The notes beneath the pieces were generated by a model. That model searched no databases and was not told where the DNA came from. It worked only from the letters and a program-made list of their open reading frames with translations. Source: Chiua virens (taxonomy: Eukaryota > Basidiomycota > Agaricomycetes > Boletales > Boletaceae). Taken from it: DNA of 64,000 nucleotides. Positions within the stretch are counted from its first letter, which is position 1; every line of letters begins with the position of its first letter. Below are positions 10,659-20,956 of this stretch, in pieces. Location: contig JAHNUO010000017.1 of NCBI GenBank assembly GCA_019787685.1, forward strand, positions 620,001 through 684,000, in the 5' to 3' direction. A program made the position numbers and the translations under genes.

Positions 10659-11945
10659 CTACAGAAGCCGTAGTACGGCCTTCACCTTCTCCAACTCAGC
10701 CTCCTTTGACACGATTGCCATCCCTTTATCCACCAACTGCATCTCGAGCGTCTTGTACTCAGTTTTGGAGGTGAGCAGCTCTGCCTCCATAGTGAGCACA
10801 GCCCGTTTGGCCGCGTCGACCTGAGAGCGCGTGGGTCCGTCTTGACCCAACGTCTTCTGCTTCTTCTTGGGGCCCGTATCCTCTTCCTCCTCATTGTCCA
10901 CGATGGATGCCTTAGCTTTAGGATGTGGCTTCAGCCTTGCCTTGTGCGTATCCAGAACTGGATTGGATGGTTCCGCGAACAGTTGGCGCGGTGGTACAAA
11001 TACCACCGGTTTTTGCAAAGCTAAACCGTGTATTAATACACGCGGATTGATGAGCAACGTGTTATTACTCACCTGGGACCCTCATCGCTTCTGCCTTCCC
11101 ATCCGTCTTCGCCCTCTTGCCGCCACGTCCGCTTGAATACATGCAGCTCTGGTGGTCCTTTCCGCAGCATCTGCATACACAACTAGGAACCCCAAAGCAG
11201 GGGTACCCTGCGCCCTCACACCACTTGCACGGCACCTTGTGGTCGATGTCACCTTCCTCCCGCAGTGAATCGGTATGGGTCGGCGGTGTGCTCTTGGCCG
11301 TGCTGCTTTCGACGATGATCAGCTCGTCCTCACCCTCCGACTCATTCTCCATCATGATAGGATGCTGTGTGTATAACCTAGTTAGCATCGCACGTACCGG
11401 ATATGTATCCAGACACGCACCTTCCATTTCTCTCTCCCCTCTGGCACTTTCCCCTTCTCCTCACACCTCCTTCGCGTCTTCTTGTCCCCTGCATCCTCTC
11501 GTTCCTCACTCTCATGCACTGCTGCCGTTGCCTTTGCCGCGTCATCAGCCACCTTTTGTAGCTTCTTGGCCACATCCCACCGTTCCATCACCTTCTGCGA
11601 CTCTTGAATCACGAGGGTGACCGCGTTGTCAACCCAAGCCTCAACGCCGGTGTCCCAAGCCTGTCGAAGGCAATCACTGAGATGTTTCTGTAAAAACGAA
11701 TAGTTCACGGTTAGTACACGACGAGACGTGATCGGTTAACTACGTACCAGGATCTCATCCCATTCCTCTTGCCACATCATCTGCTCCTCGGCCAGGTCCT
11801 CCCTATCGTCCGGGATCATCTTCACGAAGTCCCTGGCACGTCCGTTCGCATGCTTCAGCTCCGTCTCAGCAAAGACGCGTGGTTCGTACGGATCGACCAC
11901 TTTCTGCGTGTCCACGTATTTGAGGATCGACTCAGCATACGACAT
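10659..11945 (-). CDS. intact four-exon Cys-cluster gene carried antisense in element F
   Basis: Exons on the minus strand are 11,945-11,748, 11,687-11,421, 11,364-11,073 and 11,020-10,659. The introns begin GTACGT, GTGCGT and GTGAGT and end CAG, CAG and TAG. Exon 1 starts MSYAESILKYVDTQK. Exon 2 is charged and helical. Exon 3 has a cysteine cluster (VPCKWCEGAGYPC then CVCRCCGKDHQSC). Exon 4 has a nuclear-signal-like KKKQK and a C-terminal coiled coil (ELLTSKTEYKTLEMQLVDKG). No broken codon is seen. Function is unknown; a nuclear DNA-binding role is an inference from the cysteines and basic tract. The antisense position would let its introns survive retrotransposition. Confidence 0.7.
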
Positions 11946-12098
11946 AGTGGAAGTGTAAAAGATAAAGAGAATGGAAGAGAAGTGTGGACATGATGCGTTC
12001 AAGTAATGTCTGGTGGCGCATTGTTCAGTTTTCAAACCCAGCTCGCACGTACATCATGTGACCGACTGAGGACAGTCGGCATCCAAGTTCCCCTCGGG

Positions 12099-12803
12099 TG
12101 TAGGAGTTAGATACTCCCTATGGTTGTAGGATACATTTTCCTCACTCTTCATCATGTCATATCACCTCCCGTCTCATCCGCCATCGACTTCATGCCAGCC
12201 TGGTTTCATTCCTAGCGTTTACAGATCATCCGAATCCAATCTGAGTCCAATCTGGGTCAACACGATCCAATCTGGTTCCTTCGTACGTATTCCGCTTCAT
12301 CCAATTTGACTTGTTCTACTCGATTTGGCCTTATTAAGGTCATTACTATCCTAACACCTTTCCTTTCTTTGTCATCTACAAGGTTTGACACTCCTTCTTA
12401 GCGTACTCACCCTACGTCAATCCTGTACACTTACTTAGGGTCGGATTACCTTTAACAGTCCTGGGTTATGCCCAGGACTATAAAACCATGTTTCTAACAC
12501 AAAAATATTGTCTTTCTGCGTTCAGGAGATCTCCTGTTTACTCTCCCATGTGTGAGTGAGCTGGATAGTTTCTCTTTTACCTCGTCCTATTGTTCCTCTG
12601 CGTCTCATCTACTTGAATCAATACTCTCATCGCCTCGCCTCCACCCGGATACTTTTACATCAACCACTTTTCATTCCAGATCGTCCAGCAGCCTCTAGGA
12701 CTCTTAGACAAACCTGAATCCATCATTCCTTCAAACATAACCCCCCTTGGGATAAACCTATCGCCCCACCTTTCTTCTTATCACCTATTATTTCTTTTCT
12801 ACA
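12099..12803 (+). repeat. 3' LTR of element F
   Basis: 705 bp, nearly identical to 6,454-7,154. The scattered differences are mostly CpG transitions (ATGCGTGAG/ATGTGTGAG, AATCCGAG/AATCTGAG). The hairpin before the TATA box and the downstream palindrome are kept. Confidence 0.85.
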
Positions 12804-13323
12804 CCGGGCACGAATGTCATCTGGAAGCACATTATTATTTAACTCTTTTGCTTTCTCCTTTGCTTCTGCCAAGTCTTCCACAGTCCACTGCTCCATGACA
12901 ATGTCGAGGCCTTTATGATAATGCTGCAAATACATTTTTGAGCCAGGCTCGGCGTTCCATCGTTCTCTGATAATAGTGATGATGTCTTCCTTATAATCCT
13001 GTCTGATGACTCGCTTGGTGCCCCAGCACCGGCCATACTTCTTCAACTCTTTTGGCTTTTGGGTCTTTGCCATGGTCCGAAGCCAACTCAAATATTGCTG
13101 CGGCACCGGTTAGCACGCAAGCCCTTCATCAACATAATATGCTTACCAGCTTCCTCTGCTCCCACTCTGTCTTCATCAGGCTTTTTGTATCTTCCAGCTC
13201 ATGAGCCACCAAGTGCATTTGCTTGAACACATGGGTTCTGCCAATATTGTCCCCCACCTGCTTGTATTCATTTTTGAATTCCTGTAGTAATTGGAACTCA
13301 TTGATGGAAAATGGAGCAGGCAT
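12804..13323 (-). pseudogene. gene X, 5' part
   Basis: Starts at an ATG at 13,323 (MPAPFSINEFQLLQEFKNEY). After an intron starting GTAAGCATATT it continues with QYLSWLRTMAKTQKPKELKK, KRVIRQDYKEDIITIIRERW and VEDLAEAKEKAKELN, up to the F insertion site at PDDIRAR. It is Lys/Glu-rich and helical, with no named domain recognised. It is divergent from the KDZ transposase, 427 bp away, so both could share a promoter region. The gene is cut by element F and again by solo LTR E1. Confidence 0.55.
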
Positions 13324-13749
13324 TCTGAATATTACAATGAATAACTAGGAGTAGGGAAGTGGCTTGTAGTGGAGGTACACTAAGCCTTGGGTTTGAACTT
13401 CAGCACATATGTGCACCCTCTGTTGTTTGGTCACATGCTTGCCCCTGAATAATGTTGTATGCCATGCCAGCAATGGCTGCAAATGTACATCACGCCCACC
13501 ATCTGACTTCACCAGAAATCTTTGCAATGGTTGGTCAAAGTATGATATTCACAGGTGATAGTTAACATAAACACAATCCATGATACAATGCACACTCTTG
13601 TGCATCACTCCCATCATGACCTTCAAAATGAGCACAGTGCCAAGCAGACATTGTGCGCTGAACTCAATACCGGTCACGGCATCCACGTAACAATCCATTT
13701 GAATGGCTCCTGCTCCATTGCAGCAAGTCCAGCAAACCAGCATTCAACC
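13324..13749. promoter_or_regulatory. divergent region between gene X and KDZ transposase
   Basis: 427 bp between two divergent starts (13,323 minus, 13,750 plus). It contains no convincing frame. It is the natural place for a bidirectional promoter of the KDZ element; no specific box is claimed. Confidence 0.35.
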
Positions 13750-14293
13750 ATGACCAAAAGAGTGAGGAAGGTGGTCACCTCCACACCTGTGAAGAAGGTG
13801 GAATATAAGAGGGTCCAAACTACAAGGGGTATGAAGACTAAGCTACTCAAACACTTTCCATCAAAGGTAGTAGGAGGAGATTCATCTGCCCAGGGCTTCC
13901 CTTCCAAATCCTGCTGTTCCACAATCCGTCCATTTGTACTGGAGGATAGTACCTTTAGTTTAAATGATGACTATGACATTCCAGTGCCTTTCAACATATC
14001 AAGGAAGAAGGTAGTTCAAATCTCCTGTATGACATACCATGTAATTTAATGCATCGGCAGACACAAAATGACTTCTTGTGAGATTGGGTACCTTTCAACA
14101 CCAGTATCTCAAAATGCTGCTAGACATGGAGGCTCCACCAACTAGACAAGATTGCTCTGTCGCTGATTGTACCATGGAGGGTATCTACCGGTGCACCAAT
14201 TGCTTCCTGTAACCTTCCTTTTGTACAGCTTGCTGCCGAGAGCAACATATAAATTGTCCACTGCATTGAGTTCAGCAATGGGTTGGTCAGCAT
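13750..14293 (+). pseudogene. KDZ transposase, N-terminal part with CxC2 cysteine cluster
   Basis: ATG at 13,750 opens a basic N-terminus (MTKRVRKVVTSTPVKKVEYK). After an acidic, Phe-rich piece (FVLEDSTFSLNDDYDIPVPF) comes a cysteine cluster seen in pieces: DCSVADCTMEGIYRCTNC, FCTACCREQH, then NCPLH-xVQQWVGQH. This is the CxC2-type zinc cluster found ahead of KDZ transposases. The TGA at 14,267-14,269 replaces an expected Arg and is explained by CGA to TGA; another stop lies after TNCFL. The reading (VGQHCDDSSLQL, then GTAAGT) continues at 33,566 on the minus strand once the copia insertion and the inversion are undone. Confidence 0.7.
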
Positions 14294-14658
14294 TGTCAAA
14301 ATCTAAGTAAGGGCAGGATATGCCTACTACATGAATGAGTAAGGTAATAACAATGCAATGATTAGGGACTCACCTCAGCCACTGCCCAAGGTGGTAGCAA
14401 ATGACTGAGGAGTGAAAAAGATGAAGGTTTGAATAAATACCTATGGGTGGAGCTATGCTCAAATAAGATGGAGAACTCTAAACCTAAAATAAGCAAGTCC
14501 GAAAGGAGAAGAACAAAAGGAATAGAAAGTCCAGGTGCACATGTCAACTCCGAGTATCTCTGGATTACTCTGGAGATAGGCTTGTGCAAGTGGGGGACAC
14601 TTACTTCTCGGAGTTGCTTAGAAGCGACCAGAGCAAACTGGAGTTCTCGGTTTTGACA
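14294..14658 (-). repeat. copia 3' LTR
   Basis: 365 bp, on the minus strand starting TGTCAAAACC and ending GATTTTGACA. It pairs with the 365-bp LTR at 33,567-33,931, from which it was separated by the inversion. Outside it, in element orientation, is ATGCT, matching ATGCC outside the 5' LTR except for the last base. Confidence 0.85.
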
Positions 14659-15931
14659 CTCCCACTCAAGCATAGGCATAATCCCATTGCTCAGACAAAC
14701 TTCCAATGTTGTTCCCAAATGAGTGCCTTTGTAAGGATGTTGGCAGTCATGTCCAAGGTTGGGACGTATTGGATGACAGCTTCTCCTTTTCCAACTTGGT
14801 CATCCCTAATGAAGTGGTACTTCTGCTGGATGTGTTTGGTCTGAGCTTGGAATTGCGGGTTGTGTGATAGGACAATCACAGCTTGGTTGTCACAGTGGAG
14901 AATTGTCGGTTCCTTTTGGGAGTGCCCTATCTCCTGGAAGAAAGTCCGGAGCTAGGAAAGGTGCTAACCAGCAACACTAAGTCTGATGTACTCCGACTTG
15001 GTGGTGGATAAGGCAACCATGCTTTGTTGTTTGCTGGACCAGGAAAGATGATTGGAGTTACTCCCTTGGGGATCGGAATAGTTTTGTACACATGGTTGGA
15101 GTTGAGACTTAGGAGTTCGTCTTCAATAATGGATTGCCACATATCTCCATCAGGTCAAGCATAGGCTTCCTTGATGGTGGTAGGGAGTGATTCTCCTGAC
15201 TCGGAGCTCACAGTTCCGGTGAAGATGTGGTGTCGGAGTTCTTCCTGGATGCAGGAGAACGCTCCAGGCATATCTGCTTCTTCTGGAGGTAGCTCCAGGT
15301 GTGCCTCTTGTGATTTCTGGTTTTGTGCTTTCCTTTGCATCTCCTCCTCTAATGTGCATTGGTAATCTCTGTTTTGATCTGCTGGTTTTCAATTTCGGTT
15401 GCTTCATCAAACTCCAGCGATTATCTCTGCAGGGGGTTGTGCCGGAGATGGTAGTTGTACTGGTGCTGGCGGCACTGCAGGTTCGACGGGGATTGGGATC
15501 GGAGGATCTAGGTGGAGTTGATCAAGGCAATTTGCTAAGGCATTGATTGGATTGTCAGCGTCAGGTACTGGAGGTGCAGGTGGAGCTCCCACTGCTTCTG
15601 GAGTGTGTGTGTCAGAGGTTGACTCGTCCTCTTCTCCAATGTGTTCTAGCTGATGTGAACGGTTCCGAGTGAGTCCCTCCCACTGGTCCTTGGCAGGGTT
15701 TCTCCATGGAGTGGAGTCCGCTTCGGAGATCATCACAGATTTGTAAAAGGTAACATGGCGACTGGAGATGGTGGTTCGGTGTTCCAGGTCAAGGAGTTTG
15801 TACACCTGTTGTCCATACATGTATCCTAGCATGATGCATTTCCATCCGTGTGATTGGAATTTTCCCCCCTGCTGTTCCTTAGGCACAAGTGTGTATACTA
15901 GGCATCCAAATGGTCAGAGTAGCATCGGATC
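14659..15931 (-). pseudogene. copia pol, 3' half, with RT deleted
   Basis: Reading on the minus strand from 15,931: the integrase tail (FGCLVYTLVPKEQQGGKF, GWKCIMLGYMYGQQVYKLLD, HVTFYKSVMISEADSTPW), a Pro-rich linker, then the start of the reverse transcriptase domain (LLSLNSNHVYKTIPIPKGV). It then jumps directly to the RNase H end (QQSMVALSTTKSEYI, LHCDNQAVIVLSHNP, TANILTKAL). The catalytic core of the reverse transcriptase is missing, so this is an internally deleted copy. Its 5' half is at 33,932-35,293 and 42,924-43,809, and its integrase joins across GATCC at 15,927/43,805. Confidence 0.8.
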
Positions 15932-16654
15932 TGTTACGATAGATCCGGGTAGGACCTAGCATAGCCACAAAAGTGCTAAGAATCAAGTGGCTGCAATAAC
16001 TCGAACAACCACCACTTGATACGTGGCGCGCTGTAAGAGTTCAAGGAGGTCTGCTGTTAGCATATTGCCAACAGTGGAATTGAGTTAGAACTCAGGCGTT
16101 GCTGAGAGCGTCCTGTTGGGAGTCTATACCCGAAGGACCAAGGGTCTTCCTCTTGTAGTCGAGGTGGAACCTAGGCGTTGGCCATAGGTGTTGAGGGTCA
16201 AGGAAGTCACAGGGGTGTTCCTGAGTAGAGGCAGGGATACTCAGCTAGATTGCAGAGATCAAGACTAGAGTACAGGAGTATCACTGCAAGGTATTTATAC
16301 TATGAGAATTGTGCATGGACCAAGTAACTAAAAGGGGTAGGCCAGAAGAGCGGAAGAGCGAAGGGCCAAAAAGGGGAGTGCACAATATCCAAAAGGGGTG
16401 GCCAAGAAGAGCGGAATGGAAGAAGGGCTAAAAGGGGAATCGTATGATGCGAAGGCAATGGACAATGACAAAGGTGAAATGACTAAGTACAATGCCATCA
16501 GATGATGACAAGAATGGAATGAGTAAGCATGCGGGTAAAGCCGATGCTTGGTTGCATAAGATAAAACGCGTACAGATGAGTGTACAAAGATACCCAGGTA
16601 TCGAGTAAAGCAGAGTAGTACAAGTGAAACAAAGAAAAGAAAGAAATCATAACA
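15932..16654 (-). repeat. gypsy A/D 3' LTR
   Basis: 723 bp, starting TGTTACGAT and ending ATAACA on the plus strand. It has the same length as the 43,810-44,532 LTR, its original partner. The purine tract CCGGGGGTAA lies directly upstream in element sense (16,655-16,665). GATCC outside it matches GATCC before 43,810. Confidence 0.85.
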
Positions 16655-19600
16655 TTACCCCCGGAGTACAATCAAAGCACCATGCGAAGATCATCTCTAG
16701 AAATTGAATGAATCCCTGATAGGGCTACCTGTGATGTTGGCGTAACCCTCGTCGTCGATGGGGTCATCACATGGGGACGCCGAGCGTCGATCAGGAGATG
16801 CGGAACGTTGGGGCACAGAGCGGTGGGCTCATTGAGGTAGGGGTACAGGGAGTATGGCGTGGCGGTTATGGCGGGATGACAAAGACAAGTTCGTCGACGA
16901 GGACAAAGTGGAGGGGATGGCAGGGCGAGATGAGCGTTGGCTCCAGGTGGATCCGGCAGCGACAGGAAGAAGTCGGTCGGCCAAGGGGATGCGAGTGCGT
17001 ACCCAAGGAGGTCGTCCAGGGCACTGGGACTGGATATGGCCGGGGGACCAAGTAAGGCAGATGGGGCATTGGTACATGCCACATTCGATGTGGATGTGTC
17101 CAAGTTTGCAGCATTCAAAGCAGGCCTCATGGTAACGGGGGTGGTCGTCGGGGAGGGATACCTGACTGGTCCGAAAAAGATGTTCGGCCTTGGTGCGGTG
17201 TAGAAAAGAAATAATAGGTGATAAGAAGAAAGGTGGGGCGATAGGTTTATCCCAAGGGGGGTTATGTTTGAAGGAATGATGGATTCAGGTTTGTCTAAGA
17301 GTCCTAGAGGCTGCTGGACGATCTGGAATGAAAAGCAGTTGATGTAAAAGTATCCGGGTGGAGGCGAGGCGATGAGAGTATTGATTCAAGTAGATGAGAC
17401 GCAGAGGAACAATAGGACGAGGTAAAAGAGAAACTATCCAGCTCACTCACACATGGGAGAGTAAACAGGAGATCTCCTGAACGCAGAAAGACAATATTTT
17501 TGTGTTAGAAACATGGTTTTATAGTCCTGGGCATAACCCAGGACTGTTAAAGGTAATCCGACCCTAAGTAAGTGTACAGGATTGACGTAGGGTGAGTACG
17601 CTAAGAAGGAGTGTCAAACCTTGTAGATGACAAAGAAAGGAAAGGTGTTAGGATAGTAATGACCTTAATAAGGCCAAATCGAGTAGAACAAGTCAAATTG
17701 GATGAAGCGGAATACGTACGAAGGAACCAGATTGGATCGTGTTGACCCGGATTGGACTCGGATTGGATTTGGATGATCTGTAAACGCTAGGAATGAAACC
17801 AGGCTGGCACAAAGTCGATGGCGGATGAGATGGGAGGTGATATGACATGATGAAGAGCGAGGAAAATATATCCTACAACCGTAGGGAGTATCTAACTCCT
17901 ACAGCGGTTAGAAGCGATCATCTCTGCCTCAGTAAATGGTTCAGAGGAGGCAGATGGAGTGGATGGGGTGGGCATCGGAGTAGGGTGGTGGACGTGTAAG
18001 GCAAGTTCCGCTTGGTAGCGGTGGAGGTCTTCAAGAAATTCCCCCATCTGCATTTGATGAAGGACATGTTCTAAGTAGGTGTGAATGTGGTCGTGGATCT
18101 GACCGGTGATGGCAGAAAGGAGGCGGTTGTGATGGTCCCGACCAAGTAGATCGGATTGGATGAAGGTGAGGCGCTCGCACTGAAGGTACGCCAGGTAGAG
18201 GGCATTCAGGGGGGAGTTCAAATTGAGGTGGTGTTCAATGGGGAAAGCCATCGTGGGATCTAAGATGAGTTCGCGCATGCGGCGAAAGTATTCGGGGGTA
18301 GAGGTCGAGGAGCGAATGGTATGGGAATGATAAGGGAGGTCTACCGACGCGATAGGAGGATGAACAGTGTCAGGAATAGAAGCAGGAGCAGGCCATTGAG
18401 AAGGCACTCGCAACTGCTGAAACAGCTGGAGAAGGGGGTTGGGTGGACTCTGTGAGGGAGGAGAGGGAGGAGAGGGAGGAGACATTGGTGATGGGTGTGG
18501 CTGGTGGCGGAAGTGGACAGCGCGGAATGGATGCGGTGGGGGTGAAGACGGGGACGGAATGGATGATTTCATTTTCAAAGTTGGGGGTCGAGCAAGAGCG
18601 GTAGGACATAATGGCTTTTATGGAGACAGGTGGTGGTGGTCTGAGCGGGGAGCAGGGTGGTCGCGGCGGTGGTTGAATAGAGAGGGAGCGGTTGGAGGGG
18701 AAATCCTTGGGATGGGTGCGCTTATAAGCATTGACCGTGTCCTTGGCATTTCCTAAGTTGGATTCGGGTTCCCAAGAGTCATCGGAGGCGGAATACCCTT
18801 TCCATTGGATCAGGAACTTGCGGTTCTGTGGGTTCTTGTTGTGTTTCAAGATCCGCTCGATCTCGTATTCTTCTTCTCTTGCGATAAGGTCAGGTGGTGG
18901 TCTCGGGAAGTTTGGGCTGTATGTTTCTGTTTCGCGATAGGGCAATAACAGGGAAGCATGGAATACCGGGTGGATCTTCCAGGTCTTGGGAAGGCGGAGG
19001 CAGTAGGTGAGCAGAGAGAGGACTTCCGTGATGGGAAAGGGTCCTTCTCGGCGAGATGCAAGTTTCGGGGAGATGAGTTCCCGTTTCAAATTGCGGGCTT
19101 CCAGCCAGACCTGGTCTCCTTTTGTGAAGGGTTTGAACTTCTTGAAGGAGTGGGCCTTCATGGCTTGGCGGGCGAGTTCATGGGTGGCGAGGGCTTCATC
19201 GTGAGCGGCAGAGAGGGTTTTGAGGCGTTCCTCAACGGCAGGGAGTTTGGTTTCTGCTATGATAGCAGGTAAGGGTCGAGGTTTGTAGCCCATCATCAGG
19301 AAGAAGGGTGATTTTCCCATGACGGAGTGAGGGCGGTGGTTGTGTGCGAATTCAGCCATAGGGAGTAGATCGGCCCAAGATGCGGGGTTATTCTGGCAGT
19401 ACATGCGCAGGTAGGTTTCAACTTCTTGGTTGATGCATTCTGTTTCTCCGTCAGATTGGGGGTGATAGGCAGTGGAGAGGGAAAGACAGTAGCCAATGAG
19501 TTGAGCGAGTTCCTTGGCAAAGGTGGAGGCGAATTGCGGTCTGCGATTGGAGATGATTTTGTCGTAGAGGCTGAACTGCGTGTATACCTTGTGGAAAAAA

Positions 19601-20523
19601 AGGCAAGCAATACCCACGGAATCAGTGGTTTTCATGGTAGGGCAAAGAATTACCCCCTTCGTAAGGCTGTGGTCGACCACAACCATAAGGGAATCGTAGC
19701 CCTCCGCGGAGGTGGGCAAATCCGTGATAAGGTCCATGGAGATGTTCTGGAAAGGGCAAGAACATGTGGAGGGGATTGGAGAGAGGGGCGGTGTGGTCAG
19801 GTGTGTGTTGACCTTCTGCTGCTGGCATGCAGCACAACCGGAGACATAGGAGTGGACAAAGGAGGCAAGTCCTGACCACTAAAATTCAGCGGCAACAAGT
19901 TGACGAGTTTTCAAGAAGCCGGGGTGTCCGGCGGAGTGAGAGTCATGGTGACGAGCAACGATCTGTTGCCAGAGGTTAAGGTCCGGGGGGACGTAGACTC
20001 GGCCCTGGTATGTCAGGACGCTGGCATCATATTTCCAATCAGAGAGGTGGGCACGGAAGGAAGATGGGAGACCACCATCCATGGTGTTCAGAGTGTTGAG
20101 GACAAGGGGATCATCGACCGATGATTTGGCGATGAGGTTTTGGAGATCAAGGATGACAAGGTTGACAAAAGCATCGTCAGGGAGGAGGATAACATTCTCA
20201 TTGTTGGAGTCTGAGGTGACGTGATCCAGACGGCAGGAGAGCGCATCAGGACCATCAAGGAGTTTCCTGGGGACATGGGAAAATGTCAGGTCGAAATTGG
20301 CGAGGTCAAGGAGCCAACGGGCTTGTCGGCAGTTCAGGTTCTGTGGTTGATGAAAATATGTCAGGTTCTTGTGGTCCAAGAAGACCATGACGGGGTGTGC
20401 GCTTCCACGCAGGTGGTGGTGCCAGGCTTTGAGGGATCTGATGACTGCAAGGAGTTCATGATCATAGATGTCGTAGTTTCGTTCTGCAGCATTGAATGAC
20501 TGTGAAAGGTAGGAGCAGGGTTT
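16655..20523 (-). pseudogene. pol: gypsy A: 3' half of a chromodomain Ty3/gypsy pol
   Basis: Minus-strand reading begins inside RNase H (PCSYLSQSFNAAERNYDIY) and directly continues half D, which stops at NGDWKP at 47,621. Then come the integrase zinc finger, the integrase core (SLYDKIISNRRPQFASTF, TAYHPQSDGETE), the chromodomain (EEEYEIERILKHNKNPQNRK, FLIQWKGYSASDDSWEPE), a Pro/Ser-rich tail, and two C-terminal zinc knuckles (CFECCKLGHIHIEC, CPICLTWSPGHIQSQC). A TAG replaces a Trp near 19,880 and there are frame breaks. A solo F LTR splits the tail at 17,199-17,903. Confidence 0.8.
17199..17903 (-). mobile_element. solo LTR of family F inside gypsy A
   Basis: 705 bp, the reverse complement of the element-F LTR, flanked by GCGG on both sides (4-bp duplication, the same size as for element F). 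It interrupts the gypsy A tail between MIASNR and the zinc-knuckle region; gypsy B shows the uninterrupted version. Confidence 0.9.
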
Positions 20524-20956
20524 TGTTACGATACCAACTTTTCCTCACTTCACAACTCCTACATTCGATTTATTCTAAAGGATACACGCCTCATGTCAAG
20601 GCTGTCCAAAGGATCATATCCGATTGGCTGCCACAATAACACAGCATCCATCAACACATGCCTCTTATCTTTTCATTTCCCTTATCACTGACTCATCACC
20701 GGCAGTGCAAGGCTATGCTCTTATCTATGACTCATATCGATTCACACCTTATCATCCAATAGGATACAGTATGCTTATCTACGTAGTTCATACTCAGATT
20801 AGAACTCCGAAATCCATGTAGTATATAAACCCCATGAATGACAGCCAGAGAGCTCTAACAAAGTTCTCTTGGAGTTTTCACCTCTTCACTGGACTGAACC
20901 CCCTCTTCACTACACCACTACAACTTTAACAGTCTAGGTTGTTCTAGGTTGTTTCA
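20524..20956 (+). mobile_element. family-C LTR at left inversion breakpoint
   Basis: 433 bp, TGTTACGATACC to GGTTGTTTCA. It is flanked on the left by gypsy A (AAACC in element sense) and on the right by TCGTG, so its two flanks do not match each other. Each flank instead matches the far side of the family-C element at 47,622-54,529. This is the signature of recombination between two inserted copies. Confidence 0.9.

Larger units (their letters stand above)
6454..12803 (+). mobile_element. element F: gag-only LTR retrotransposon carrying an antisense gene
   Basis: It is bounded by direct LTRs 6,454-7,154 and 12,099-12,803 that begin TGTAGGAGTT and end TTTTCTACA. CCGG lies immediately outside both ends, a 4-bp duplication (5 bp, ACCGG, if the terminal A is shared). 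The 5-kb interior holds a gag-like ORF, no protease, reverse transcriptase or integrase motifs, a solo LTR of another family (G), an unplaced ORF, and a complete intron-bearing gene on the opposite strand. It must depend on another element for enzymes. It interrupts gene X. Confidence 0.85.

Noticed and set aside
18439..19875. Long plus-strand frames in the gypsy regions (also near 37,100-40,800 and antisense frames near 44,883-45,632)
   Set aside because: They are antisense shadows of gypsy pol or gag, with Gly/Arg- or Val/Gly-rich composition and no conserved motif.
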